Below are positions 21,601 to 31,290 of a DNA stretch of 64,000 bases, piece by piece. Each line of letters opens with the position of its first letter. Position 1 is the stretch's first letter. The position numbers and the translations under genes were made by a program. Origin of the DNA: Incurvaria masculella (Eukaryota > Arthropoda > Insecta > Lepidoptera > Incurvariidae); the NCBI GenBank assembly GCA_946894095.1, contig OX335653.1, positions 12,467,001-12,531,000 of the forward strand, given 5' to 3'. The notes beneath the pieces are model-generated. The model made no database searches. It saw only the letters and a program-made list of their open reading frames with translations, and had not been told where the DNA came from.

Positions 21601-23206
21601 ACACGTGCTGCGCGCAACGCGCAATTATAAGTCTCTATGAATCGTTGGTGGTCACTAAGAATCTTTAGAAATCCCGAAATCATTGGAATGTACCAAAAAT
21701 GTGTTGGTAGTCCTTAAAAATCCAGGTAATCTTTGGTAGTCTCTAGGAATCTTTGGTAGTCCTCAGAAATCTTACGAAATCCCAGTATATTTGAAATCTC
21801 CAAGAATCTTTGGTAGTCCTTGGAAATCTTTAGGAATCTCCAGGAATCTTTGGAAATCTTTAGGAATCTCTAAGAATCTTTGGTAGTCTTTGGAAATCTT
21901 TAGGAATCTCCAGGAATCTTTGGAAATCTTTAGGAATCTCTAAGAATCTTTGGTAGTCTTTGGAAATCTTTAGGAATCTAGAAATCCCAAGGAAATCTTG
22001 ACTACTGGGAATCTGGTGTACACTTTTTGCTCGAGTGACTAACCCCTCGTTAGAATTCTGGTTTTATTTGTGGTCAAGTTTGCTTGTCGAAATGGCTTGA
22101 TTAAATCTGTTCTAAGTGGAAACGCATCGTCAGCCACAAACACATAAGGCAACTTTCTAGTGCTATTTGCGACAACTGTGTCGGTTGGAATACACAACTG
22201 ATTATTATCAAATTTTTCAAAAAACTTTGTGTTTGTGAGTACGCCACCATCTGAAATTCTTCCATTTGTTCCAAAATCACATAAAAGAAATCGATAATTT
22301 CCATCAACGATTGCCAATAACACCATGCTATGATGGTTTTTATAATTGAAATACTCTGAGCCACATCCATTAGGAAGAAAAATTGCTATATGCTTTCCAT
22401 CCATCGCGCCTAGACAGTGCGGAAAGTTCCATCTCTTTTCGAACACTTTGGCCACATCCTTCCATTCTTCTTCCGAGCGTGGAAACTGTAAAAATGTTTT
22501 TAATTAATATTAATTGTTTCAGGAAATTGAAAGTGAAGCATCTCCAGCCGCCCAGTCAACTCCACAGTCACCTCCAGCCGCCCAGTCAACTCCACAGTCA
22601 CCTCCAGCCGCCCAGTCAACTCCACAGTCACCTCCAGCCACGCAGTCAACTCAACAGTCACCTCCAGCTACACAAACAACTTCACAGTCAACTCCCGATA
22701 CTCGTTCAATTACAAACACATTGTTTAATAAGAGTCGGCCAAAAAGAAATGCAAATGAAAACCTAACTACTCAAGTTTTACAGTCTGTTCAAAACCATTT
22801 TAAAAGGCCTGCAATTACTAATGATCGATTTGATATTTATGGAGCAAACGTCGCAGCTAAGCTGAGAGACCTCACAAAACATCAACGTATTTTGGCCGAA
22901 AAAATAATTAACGAAACATTATTTCTGGCAGAGATGGAAAATTTGACTATTTCACACCAAGTGATGGATTCAACCAGTGTGCGTTTTAATAATTATGGTT
23001 ACAACGTTCCCAGCCCCGTTGCACATACTCCCAGCCCTTTAGGAAACAATCCTAGCCAAGTACCTTATCAGAATTCAAATTATGATTTCCAAACACATCC
23101 AGGCTCCCAGACAATTCTCCAAACCCCAATAATGCAAACTTCTCAACAAGATCAGTCCCAACAAGTGCAAAATTCAGCGGCTACTTTTTTGTCTAATTTT
23201 ACTTAA
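18662..23206 (+). CDS. Harbinger accessory protein with MADF domain (2 exons)
   Basis: Exon 1 is 18662-19075 and exon 2 is 22523-23206, joined in phase 0 by a gtaagt donor and a tttcag acceptor, giving 365 residues. The MADF (Myb/SANT-like, DNA-binding) domain is at about residues 21-108. Exon 2 opens with five 10-residue repeats of the PAAQSTPQSP type, then a segment KLRDLTKHQRILAEKII that resembles a BESS-type or helical interaction motif, then a Q/P/S-rich tail. In PIF/Harbinger systems a second DNA-binding protein helps the transposase reach DNA and the nucleus; that role is inferred here. The intron, 3,447 bp because of the nested insertion, contains the second transposase exon in antisense. 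The start is the first ATG in the open frame; upstream terminal-repeat DNA may hold the promoter. Confidence 0.82.
19558..22049. mobile_element. hAT-like non-autonomous element, unit B copy
   Basis: Duplicate of 13203-15694 with the same TTAGAATT target duplication (19550-19557, 22050-22057). It differs by one base seen (T20471 for C14116). The insertion into the Harbinger predates the tandem duplication because both units carry it. Confidence 0.85.
22544..22693 (+). repeat. 30-bp coding minisatellite, 5 units
   Basis: Five head-to-tail 30-bp units starting at 22544. The first three are nearly identical and the last two diverge. Each encodes ten residues of the PAAQSTPQSP type at the start of MADF exon 2. 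The unit is a multiple of three, so copy-number change keeps the frame. Confidence 0.88.
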
Positions 23207-23871
23207 TGTATTATCCACCATCATTATAAGTACAAATTAATAAACATTACATTCTAAGTAATTAGTAGTTTTTTATTTCTTACCTTAAAATAGTCTTTGC
23301 GGAGAACCTTATATATTGCTTCACAGGTTTCCGGTATTATGCGCCCCAAGGCTTGAGATGAAATGATGCTAGAGAATTTTAAATCTTCATAATTTCTTCC
23401 TGTTGATAAAAACCTCAAAGTAGCTACAAGCCTGTCGTGGGGTGGAATAGCATTTCTCATAATAGTGTCTTGCTTCTCGATAATTGGTGCTACCAAATTC
23501 AGTAGATGTAAGTACGTATCGTGATCCATTCTTAAAAAATTATGCCAGTCTTTTGGAAAAAGCTTTAATTCCGCCAACAAATTGACATGAGAATAAACTC
23601 TTCTTTTCATTAGCCATTCTTTACACCAGATGCTACGATTTTTCCGCTTCACTTTTTGTTTCTTCAGGGCGAATATTAATCCAATAATTGCTAAACCGTC
23701 GTCCGTCGAAGCCATCACTGACACGTGTGCGTCGGCGCCGCTTATTGTACCGTCTGATCGCAACGATTTCTCGTAGCGTGTATAGCTTGTATGCCAGCTA
23801 CGATAAACTGCACCGTTCGAACTGTACAGTCTGATCGTAACGATTTCTCGTAGCGTATATGGCCACCATAA

Positions 23872-23932
23872 GGCCCTTAATATGTGGCGATTAAGCAAGC
23901 TATTCAGCAGTAGGTGAAAAAGGCCCTTACAT
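23872..23932 (-). repeat. Arm of foldback repeat E, right of the Harbinger
   Basis: Reverse complement of the left arm of the units at 24501-24890 (aggcccttaatatgtggcga ... gtaggtgaaaaaggccctt). With 18115-18463 it shows the Harbinger inserted inside or beside an E repeat. Confidence 0.6.
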
Positions 23933-24500
23933 GTAATAAGTGCACATGCAAGTAAAATTAGTGACACAATGAAACAAAATCCGGGTTAAACTATTTTAAT
24001 AGCGATACACACTTACGTTGGATAACAACTGATAAATGTTCATTAACATTTTGACGTTCCACACCCAATTAAGTATTTTTTTAATCAATTCTGTACACAC
24101 TATATTACATTTTACGATATTGTTTTCATTAGCAGAATTCATACACTTTGGTTTGATTTTAAATGTAGGTAAATACTAATGATACAACTAAATAATAATA
24201 AGATAAAAAGAGGTATAAAAATATCTCTGTACTCTCAGCTCAGTGATATAATCTTCTACAACTGAAACGATTAATAGGTACAAATCTTAGAACAGGAAAA
24301 TATCAAAATGCCAATAACCTATTTATTGGATATGTTCTAAGGCTTAGATAAATAGTCGATACTAGTTCTATTGTTTTGCAGCACTAACGTATTTTTGAAT
24401 CATGTTGTAATAACAATGACATTAGTTAGCATTGATCATTATGTTTGTATGTACTATTCTACTGACGAATTCACTTACTAGCATGAATAGCAAACTACTT
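23933..24500. other. AT-rich spacer, nothing recognised
   Basis: No exon, RNA gene or clear repeat was identified. It holds several short poly-A/T tracts. Confidence 0.35.
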
Positions 24501-24890
24501 CTGCATGAGGAGCATAATAATTTATAGTAGATTTAGGGCCTTTTTCGCCCACTGCTGATTAGCTTAATCGCCACATATTAAGGGCCTTTCTTAACAGCTT
24601 GCAATCAGTGCCAGTACAAGATAATCAGCACTTTAGTAATAAAGGCCCTTTAATGTCGATTAAAATAATTCAGCACTTGGTGAAAACCAGGCTAAGTCTG
24701 CATGAGGAGTATAATAATATATAGTAGATTTACGGCCTTTTTCGCCTACTGCTGATTAACTTAATCGCCACATATTAAGGGCCTTTCTTAACAGCCTGCA
24801 ATCAGTGCCAGTACTAGATAATCAGCACTTTAGTAATAAAAACCCTTTAAGTGTCGATTAAGATAATTCAGCACTTAGTGTAAACCAGGC
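24501..24890 (+). repeat. Two tandem units of foldback repeat E (197-bp period)
   Basis: Unit 1 is 24501-24697 and unit 2 is 24698-24890, both opening ctgcatgagg. Each unit has imperfect inverted arms: 'gctgattaacttaatcgcc' with 'attaagggccttt' on the left and their approximate complement ending 'cacttggtgaaaaccaggc' on the right. Fragments flank the Harbinger copies. The family looks like a MITE that has been tandemly duplicated here. Confidence 0.7.
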
Positions 24891-25712
24891 TTGTAGTAGT
24901 GACTGGAAAAGGAACTCTCGCTAAATGTAATGCTTAATCCAATCAAAAATGTCATTCGATGGTTATATGTTACATATTAAGTACTCGTTTTATTTACTTA
25001 TCCATCTCAACAAAGTTCGACTATCTATCTCAGTCTAAGAATATGCACAGAAGTTGAGAATTGTAAACAGCATTGAAATAACGCTCTAACAGGATTAGAT
25101 TAGAACCGATTCATAAAAATATCAGTGTAGTGAATAAGAAATTTACGGTTACCGTAACAGAAAGTTACGGTTTTAAGAACATTTTATAATTCTATAAATA
25201 AAGGTCTACGACGGTAATCCAGAAGCTTGAAGAAAAAGTACCTTGATAGCTCATGATTCCATCGTTGTAGACATATAAAAAGTATTTACAAAACATATTG
25301 CTATTTAAATTATTTCTCCTTGTTACATGTGTTAAAAAAATCTATTCTTCACTTGTTAGAATATCTTACGTTCATTTCATTTTTATGTTATTCCGGAAAG
25401 GATTGCTAAGTGGCTCTGCACATATATCTGACGGGCTAAACCGTCCTATACGCATCGTCAATTGATCTACACCCATGTTTGTAGGTAAACATACACGGCC
25501 TCCGATTAAATACATTATTTTGGAAAATTGTCACAAGGTTTCTCCACGCTCGAGTGAAAAAAAGAGTATGAAATATCGACAATCATTTCTCATATCGACG
25601 CAAAACTGTCCTGGTCTCAGGTTGAGGCTAAAAGTATTTGCTACTCGTTCACCCCCCAACCGAGTGGACGAACGTTCATCACAACACTGGGCAGAGTCCG
25701 ACGATAGCCAAT
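24891..25712 (-). other. Likely 3' UTR and downstream flank of labial
   Basis: No ORF of note and no repeat recognised. On the - strand it follows the labial stop codon. A candidate polyA signal (tttatt on +, near 24990) would give a long 3' UTR of about 0.7 kb. That assignment is weak. Confidence 0.35.
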
Positions 25713-26128
25713 TTAACTAGATTCCCTGCTGTTTTCGCTGGAGCCGACCGCCTGGTCCCCGGGCAGGCCGGGGACAGTCGGCGAGGTGGCCGGCTCCGGG
25801 GTCACGATCAGCCCCTCCTTGATCCGCTTCTTTTGCTTCATGCGGCGGTTCTGGAACCAGATCTTGACCTGCGTCTCGTTGAGCTGCAGCGCGGAGGCGA
25901 TCTCGATGCGGCGCGCGCGCGTCAGGTACTTGTTGAAGTGGAACTCCTTCTCGAGCTCGGTGAGCTGCTTGTTGGTGAAATTGGTGCGGCCAGTGTTGTT
26001 GAGCGCGAGCAGGGAGTTGGGCAGCATCTGCGCGCCGGCGGGCACGCCGAGCGGCGTGCGCGGGTCCGGCGTGCTGGGCAGCGCGCTCGCCACGCCGTAC
26101 TCGGGCATCGTGAGCGACAGCTTCGGCC
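25713..26128 (-). CDS. lab: Hox protein Labial, last exon with homeodomain
   Basis: The exon starts after a strong acceptor (pyrimidine tract plus AG, complement at 26129-26130) in a phase that leaves two bases for a split codon, and ends at TAA (25713-25715). It encodes 137 residues here. The homeodomain is encoded at 26000-25821. It has [18 protein letters not shown] at its start, and the recognition helix has [11 protein letters not shown], with Gln50 and Asn51. [14 protein letters not shown] and [10 protein letters not shown] are diagnostic of the Labial/Hox1 class. The C-terminal tail is short and ends SSENSRESS. Labial is a nuclear transcription factor that patterns the anterior head and midgut in insects. 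The upstream exon, with the YKWM-type Exd/Pbx contact motif, was not found in this window. Codon use is GC-rich, unlike the surrounding DNA. Confidence 0.95.
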
Positions 26129-26804
26129 CTGCGGACAGAGAGAGGGACTGTTGACGGTATCTGCTTTCAGGGGGATTATCATGAACATTTGTTCGTCGGG
26201 TGAACCTTTTTTTTTTGGCTTAAGCCAGGACCATGCAGAGGGGATGCGAAAACCATGGCGGCCAGCCAGGTGTTTCTTCACATCACGTTTGAAGGTCCAT
26301 GTAAAGGATCAAGAACATGTAAGTAAGTGATGAAATCTAACGTTTAGCTGCATATCGTACTGTACTAACTGTCAAACGATGTTATTCGGCCAAGTGCCTG
26401 TTAGCATTACAGCTGAAATAAGAAATTTGTTGTAAGTGTTCTCACGCCGTAGAAATCCGTGAGACCATGCCAGCAAGAAAGAACCTATAAAACGGGATTA
26501 TTTCTCGTTGGACCATGCTAATAGACTGACTCATCATCATGCTGACATAATGACGTCATCATGGTCATTTTTAAGCATACCTAAATGCTGTTTAAGGAAA
26601 TAACTTATCCATAATCTGACGGGTATTTTTTTGTTTGTGAATAGATAGTTCGTCCATCGCAGGAAAACAATTTATTGGTATGATGGAAATACAAATTATC
26701 GGTTTTTTTAATATTTTTCCTTTACTTGTGCTGCTTAATCTTTCTTCTTGCCAACGTTCATGATTCTAGGCTATAGGTAAACGGGAAGGCTTTGATTCAT
26801 TTTT

Positions 26805-27183
26805 AATGGAACCTGACATGGATGGCTAATACCACAAAACAACCGTTATGATATTAGCCCATCACACCACATTCCCGAAGGAATTAGGTATCATCCCAGG
26901 ACCTTTCCTTTATGAGCGCGGCTACATTAAACTGGATGGAAAACTCGCACATTTTTTTATTTCCGCTTAAGCCATAGTTGTATCCAATGCGGAGGTACCA
27001 ACCTGGGTGGGGTTAACCCTTCCACCTAGTAGGGGAAGAGGACCTACAGTTTTACATGGGCTCCGAACCATGGAATAGCTGCCATTCGTAACGAAATGCA
27101 CTTATAACTAAGAAAGAGAAAGAAAGTGACGCAGGACCGGACCGAGGATTTGAACCCAGACCTCTCGCATAAACGGCAAGTCC
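26805..27183 (-). mobile_element. Near full-length SINE, antisense
   Basis: Runs from the tail ('cctgacatggatggctaata') through 'cctagtaggggaagaggacc' to the tRNA-like head ('gaggatttgaacccagacct', the B box in reverse). About 380 bp. Confidence 0.85.
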
Positions 27184-27439
27184 ACGAACTGTATTTTTTT
27201 TCTGGAATAATTTGCGAGTGTCAGAGAGAACCTAAGAATTTTATATTAATTTCAACTTATAAGACAAGATTATATAGTAGTTTATTCAAACTTTTGGGGA
27301 ATGAAACCGAAAAAAGGAATATTAGCGCACATCAAGCAAGATAACATTACGATAACGGATACAGACAGACCCTTGATTGCTCAGAGACAAGACATAGCTA
27401 TAACAATGACATTGTCATTGAGCTATAAGAACAAATTTG

Positions 27440-27670
27440 ACAGCGAAGATCGGCCAATTAGCTCTCCCTCGGCGAAACAAGGAGCTCATCGCAACCCTTC
27501 TCACAGCACGCCATTAATTCGAAGCTCGCTGCGCTGTCACCGTGTCGCGGTACAACTTAATCTCGGGTTAATCTCGAGTTTCGCTGCAGCTTCAATTAGC
27601 GCGACAACTGACTGACAACAGCGCAGCGGCGCGGATTAGCTGACCCGCGCTGACCGCCGATGTATTCCGA
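27440..27670. promoter_or_regulatory. GC-richer stretch upstream of the labial exon
   Basis: About 230 bp much richer in GC than its surroundings and unmatched to any repeat here. It contains several 'aatct/attagc' type cores ('ccaattagctctcc', 'cttcaattagcgcg', 'cggattagctgac'). TAAT-containing cores are typical homeodomain sites. Candidate enhancer only. Confidence 0.3.
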
Positions 27671-27881
27671 TTCTTTCATTTCTCAATCGTCCGACTATAC
27701 ATCTCATCATAAGCTCAATTAACCCTTTTCAACCAAAACCAACTTTTTTTAATTTTTATTTCCGTTTGTTGCCGTTTTTGATGAAATTAACATCAAACTT
27801 TAAGTAGGTATGAATAAATGAAGATTGAATATATTTTTTTCACTCCTACTTAAAAGTAGCTATGAGTATATTTATTTGCGC

Positions 27882-28235
27882 GTCTCGTAGCTCGGGGGAT
27901 TTGGTCCTTGCTTCTCATGTCAAGGATTCAATTCCCGCCTTATTCAAGTACCACTTTCTTTAAATTTTGAGGTAGATGAGTGCATTTCGTAACGAATGCG
28001 GGCGTTTCCAAGGTTCGCAATTTACATAAACTGTAGGTGGCTACTACTAGTGAAGGGTCCGGATTGTTACCATCGTATTGGATGAAAAAAGGGTGGAAAC
28101 GGCAATGAATCTGTCCCAGTTCAATGAAGCCCTACTAACAAAGTGAAGGTCCTGGTATAGCATAAGGTCCTGATGCTATACGTATAACATCGTAGTATTA
28201 TATCGATAGATATGCTATCCATGTCTAGTTAAATA
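27882..28235 (+). mobile_element. Near full-length SINE, diverged
   Basis: Head 'gtctcgtagctcgggggatt' and 'aaggattcaattcccgcc', joint 'ggtagatgagtgcatttcgt', body 'accatcgtattggatgaaaa', shortened tail. Older than the copy at 6371-6753. Confidence 0.75.
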
Positions 28236-28733
28236 AAATAAGTAGATACACGACAGAAACACGTTTAAAATACTGACGGTAAATACTAAAGCAATTATTG
28301 AGTTCTTGTAAAAAGAGCCTCGAAACATTTCCAATCTGCCCTTTAAATTGTCACGTGGCCGCCCGGTATCAACCTTGTCATCCTATTCAGCGATAGAGAA
28401 AAAGAATTCAGGAGCAGTCGAAAGTGGCAGAGTTTTTGACGCGTCATCGTGATTGTACGATAACCTGTCAGCGCACAGTTGGAGCAGTTTAGGGACAATA
28501 CCGAAAAGTTTTTCGTCCCTCACCACATGTCACATCAAGTAATTAATGAATGTTGAATAATAGAATACATGCATTGTATTAAGCAAATCGACGTAAGAAA
28601 TATGTTTTTAAACTATTAGATAGGCAGGAATACTGAAAAGAAGAAGAGAGAAAATATATTTATTTTGGACATTATCACGAATATCGCGTGCTATCGTCTT
28701 CTAAAATAGGCCAGTACCCGAAGTGTCAGTTGT

Positions 28734-29030
28734 CACCTAAATTGGCGTTTACGGCAAACCGATCGACTGCGTTTTCAAATGTATGGAGAAATTGAAGAGC
28801 GCGCTACCATTTGCGAGTCCGAGTTTGATCTGACAGCTTACTCAACGTTGCCGTAAATACGTCATAGTTGCCGTTTACTTCGACTCCGCGTTTTCATACA
28901 AATCGGAAGTCCGAGTTTGACTTTGACAGCTTGAAGAAGTAAAACCACAGAATATCTAGTAAAAACTTGTATGGAGCCTAGTTTGACGTTTTTACGGAAC
29001 TTCGAAGTTACGTAAACGCCAATTTAGGTG
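28734..29030. mobile_element. 297-bp MITE with perfect 20-bp inverted ends
   Basis: The left end CACCTAAATTGGCGTTTACG and the right end, its exact complement, close at 29030. A second copy with altered ends lies at 52767-53003. They share 'ttcatacaaatcggaagt' and 'tgacagcttgaagaagtaaa'. No ORF. The target duplication is unclear. Confidence 0.78.
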
Positions 29031-29461
29031 AGAACTGAGACTACCGGCTCTGTATATATTTCATTATGTATCTATTCAATTCAATGCGGTCTTTCCGTCA
29101 CTTTTTGTATGTTATTGTTACTAATTGGATATGGATGCCTAATACCAAACCCACCATTAAAACTAAATCGTGCAAAGGTTTCACATTGTTTTCTTGTTGC
29201 TACTGGAGTAGTGCATTGCTGCATGCGGTGACGCTAGGTTCCCTTTTACCTAAAATATGTCAGGCGATGGCTATGCCCGGCGTGATGCTCGTGAACGGGT
29301 GCTGTTTGTGGGGACTGGCTTGCTTCAATTGGCAACATGTTAGATGGCGCGGTCTTTACAAACAAACTGATATTTGTCATGAACATGCTGAAATGTTGAT
29401 TTTCGTGAATTATTTTTAATTTATTGTTTTTTTACATGCGATTATAACATTGGCAAATACG

Positions 29462-29585
29462 TGTGTAAACTTAGACTAAGGGGACGTTGAAAAATAAATC
29501 CAGCGAAATTTCTTACCAGTTCTCCGTCGCTGTGATTTTTGAACTGGAAAATGATAAAATATGACAATTCCTAGTTTGCCCCCTT
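29462..29585 (+). repeat. Interspersed repeat J, copy 1
   Basis: Shares 'gtaaacttagactaag', 'ccagttct' and 'aatgataaaatatgacaa' with 42745-42872, and in reverse with about 58738-58835. A fragment 'ctcggatttgtcatatttta' also lies just before exon 6 (9659-9679). Possibly the end of a longer retroelement. Confidence 0.5.
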
Positions 29586-29749
29586 AGACAAACACTCGCC
29601 TCAACGGTTGCGAAGAGTGTTGAGTTCAATGTCGTCACGAAAATGCATATTTTCAAATGGCCAAAAAAAAAAACTCGGGTGTCTTCAGAAAAAAAATCGA
29701 AGAATAACAATGTTCACAAATTTAGAAGGCGCGAAAGAAAAGGCCTCTT

Positions 29750-30010
29750 CATTTTAGCGCCTCACTATATTTAGCCGCTTCCGCCCCGAACCAACTCGAC
29801 CTACAGGAAAATCAACTGTTATGCCCAGCCGCTGCTGCCGCCCTTAGAACGCGGCCTTTACGGACTATTGACAAGTCCAAAGCTGCTCTAGTCCATCCAT
29901 TTTTAGCGTTCTCGGGCTCAACACACGGAGCGAGTGCTCTGTTTGCGGATCAATCTGCGCAGTGTCGGCGGTTCGTGCTCTGTTTGCTTGCACAAGCTGA
30001 AGTCACTTCA
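29750..30010. promoter_or_regulatory. GC-rich, non-repeat stretch in putative labial intron
   Basis: Contains 'cagccgctgctgccgccctt' and two near-repeats of a 'gtgctctgtttgc' motif (about 29934 and 29969). No ORF stands out. It may be conserved regulatory DNA. Confidence 0.28.
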
Positions 30011-30123
30011 ATTTCGAAATACCCCGACCTCTAACTATCGTTGACCACTACAAAAAATGTGTGCTTTGTATTGTTCGAAAACCGGCACTGTTCCGTAACT
30101 AGCCCTAGGAAATTATGTTTTGA

Positions 30124-30525
30124 AACTGGACATGCATGGCTAATTAGTACCACACCCACAATTAAGATATTGTCATGCCAGGACATTCCATTTATAATCA
30201 CGACTATATTGAACTGGATGGAAACACGGACAAATTTTTAGTGCCGCTTCGACTCTCATCCAATGCGATGGTACCAACACGGGCGGCCTTAACCTATCAC
30301 CGAGTAGGGGAATGGGACCTATAGTTTTACCATAGAAATAGGATGTGCATGCTAGGTCTATGAGTTTTACATAGATTCCGAACTAAGGAACAGCTCGCAT
30401 TCATGACAAAATGCACTTATCCAACTCAGAAAGAAAAAAAAAAATGCATGAACGGGTCGGGGATTTGAACCCAGACCTCTGGAATGCAAGGCGAGTGCCT
30501 ATGCCACTAAGCTAAGATCCGCTCA
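30124..30525 (-). mobile_element. Full-length SINE, antisense, with internal duplication
   Basis: Tail 'ggacatgcatggctaatt', body 'catccaatgcgatggtacca', head 'gatttgaacccagacctctg' then 'tgccactaagctaagatccg'. The 'tagttttac' / 'gagttttacatag' segment near 30319-30375 is repeated, giving a small internal insertion. Confidence 0.82.
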
Positions 30526-31119
30526 AATAGAACTTGATGTCGATGGGCTAGCTTCACGAAATCCAACGAAAGTGAATAGCACGGAGAGTAAATGGGTCGA
30601 GCGGTCAATATTTTATGAAAAATTTATTAGCAAAGAACACAGGAGGTGATTATGTAGGCAACATTTTTAATATGTTCTCTTAATTATTTGCTTAATTTCT
30701 CTCGAATATAAAATTCGGTTAGCGGTATAAAACTATTGTGTTTCATATTGAAAGCTTAGCTAAAATAAAAACCAAAAGAAAAAACATATGAAAAATCTAT
30801 TGAAATAGTAGCATTTATTATTATTATGCTGCAAAATGCAATTCACGTAGGTTAGAGATAGTGAGATATTTGTACGGTCCAATTAGCCGACGTGATTAAT
30901 TTAATTAAATATTCCAAAATACAAATTAAACACATCACGTCGTTTTAACAGTGTACTGGCCGTCGCTCATACCCGTATAAAATATTGTACGACAAATGAA
31001 CTGAAATTAATTGAGAATTTCATTATAATTAATCGTTTCGTCTTAGAAATTCACTTAATTTGAATTTTAAAAAAACTGTTTTGGTCTAACGTGACTTCGA
31101 TGCTACGTATGAGAATGAG

Positions 31120-31290
31120 TGTTTTTAGAATGCGACTGTTTCAATGCACAATCACACGAGCAGCCTGTACGCATCCATGATGTCACCTATGAGTCCGGCG
31201 CGACTGCACCTACACCCGTATAGCTCGGCGGCAGCGGAGCGACGTGTCACGCGGTGGAAGGCAATCTTCAAACGCTTATAAAAATATTGA
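31120..31290. promoter_or_regulatory. GC-rich stretch with a 45-codon open frame
   Basis: Unlike the AT-rich flanks. It carries a frame 31144-31281 (+) starting MHNHTSSLYASMMSPM and ending at TAA. No domain is recognised and the frame is short, so it may be chance in regulatory DNA. Listed because it is not repeat-derived as far as I can tell. Confidence 0.25.

Larger units (their letters stand above)
15756..22098. repeat. Tandem duplication, unit B
   Basis: Second copy of 9401-15743. It ends inside the transposase at 22098, beyond which the Harbinger element continues to its right end. All features of unit A recur at +6,355. The two differences seen are A19535 and T20471. Confidence 0.93.
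19173..23715 (-). pseudogene. HARBI1-type DDE transposase, disrupted
   Basis: Exon 1 is 23715-23284 (144 codons from MASTDDGLAI). Exon 2 starts at 22485 and runs to the stop at 19173, but is split by the insertion at 19558-22049. Without the insert the frame continues and the protein would be about 414 residues, normal for the family. Exon 1 has the helical N-terminal region (AIPPHDRLVATLRFLSTGR). Exon 2 has the first aspartate in GAMDGKH, the second in VADDAFPL, and the glutamate in RRIVENAFG. It has two defects: the 2.5-kb insertion between the second aspartate and the glutamate, and a CGA-to-TGA stop at 19533-19535 just before the glutamate. The latter is absent from the unit A copy. DDE chemistry would cut and paste the element. 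Confidence 0.9.
18464..23868. mobile_element. PIF/Harbinger DNA transposon with both ends
   Basis: Perfect 57-bp terminal inverted repeats (18464-18520 and 23812-23868, starting tggtggccatatacgctacg) lie between TAA target duplications (18461-18463, 23869-23871). Without the nested insertion it is about 2.9 kb, normal for the superfamily. A second copy of the 'gagaaatcgttgcgatcaga' motif lies just inside the right end (about 23755-23783), a possible transposase-binding site. It encodes a MADF protein and a transposase on opposite strands. The perfect ends suggest recent movement. It cannot now make its own transposase. Confidence 0.93.

Noticed and set aside
9401..22098. Duplication as two unmerged alleles
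   Set aside because: Two differences in 6.3 kb is far below usual moth heterozygosity, and the filler junction and one-sided continuation into the Harbinger fit a real rearrangement. It still needs read support.
22383..22766. + strand frame over the minisatellite with HLQPPSQ repeats
   Set aside because: It is a different frame of the MADF exon 2 repeat; the spliced MADF frame is longer and matches the family.
25638..26330. Long + strand frames over the labial exon
   Set aside because: They are antisense shadows of the GC-rich homeobox exon.
29066..29419. 117-codon frame with Cys/Trp-rich composition
   Set aside because: It starts just after a MITE, no domain is recognised, and there are no splice or promoter signals to support it.
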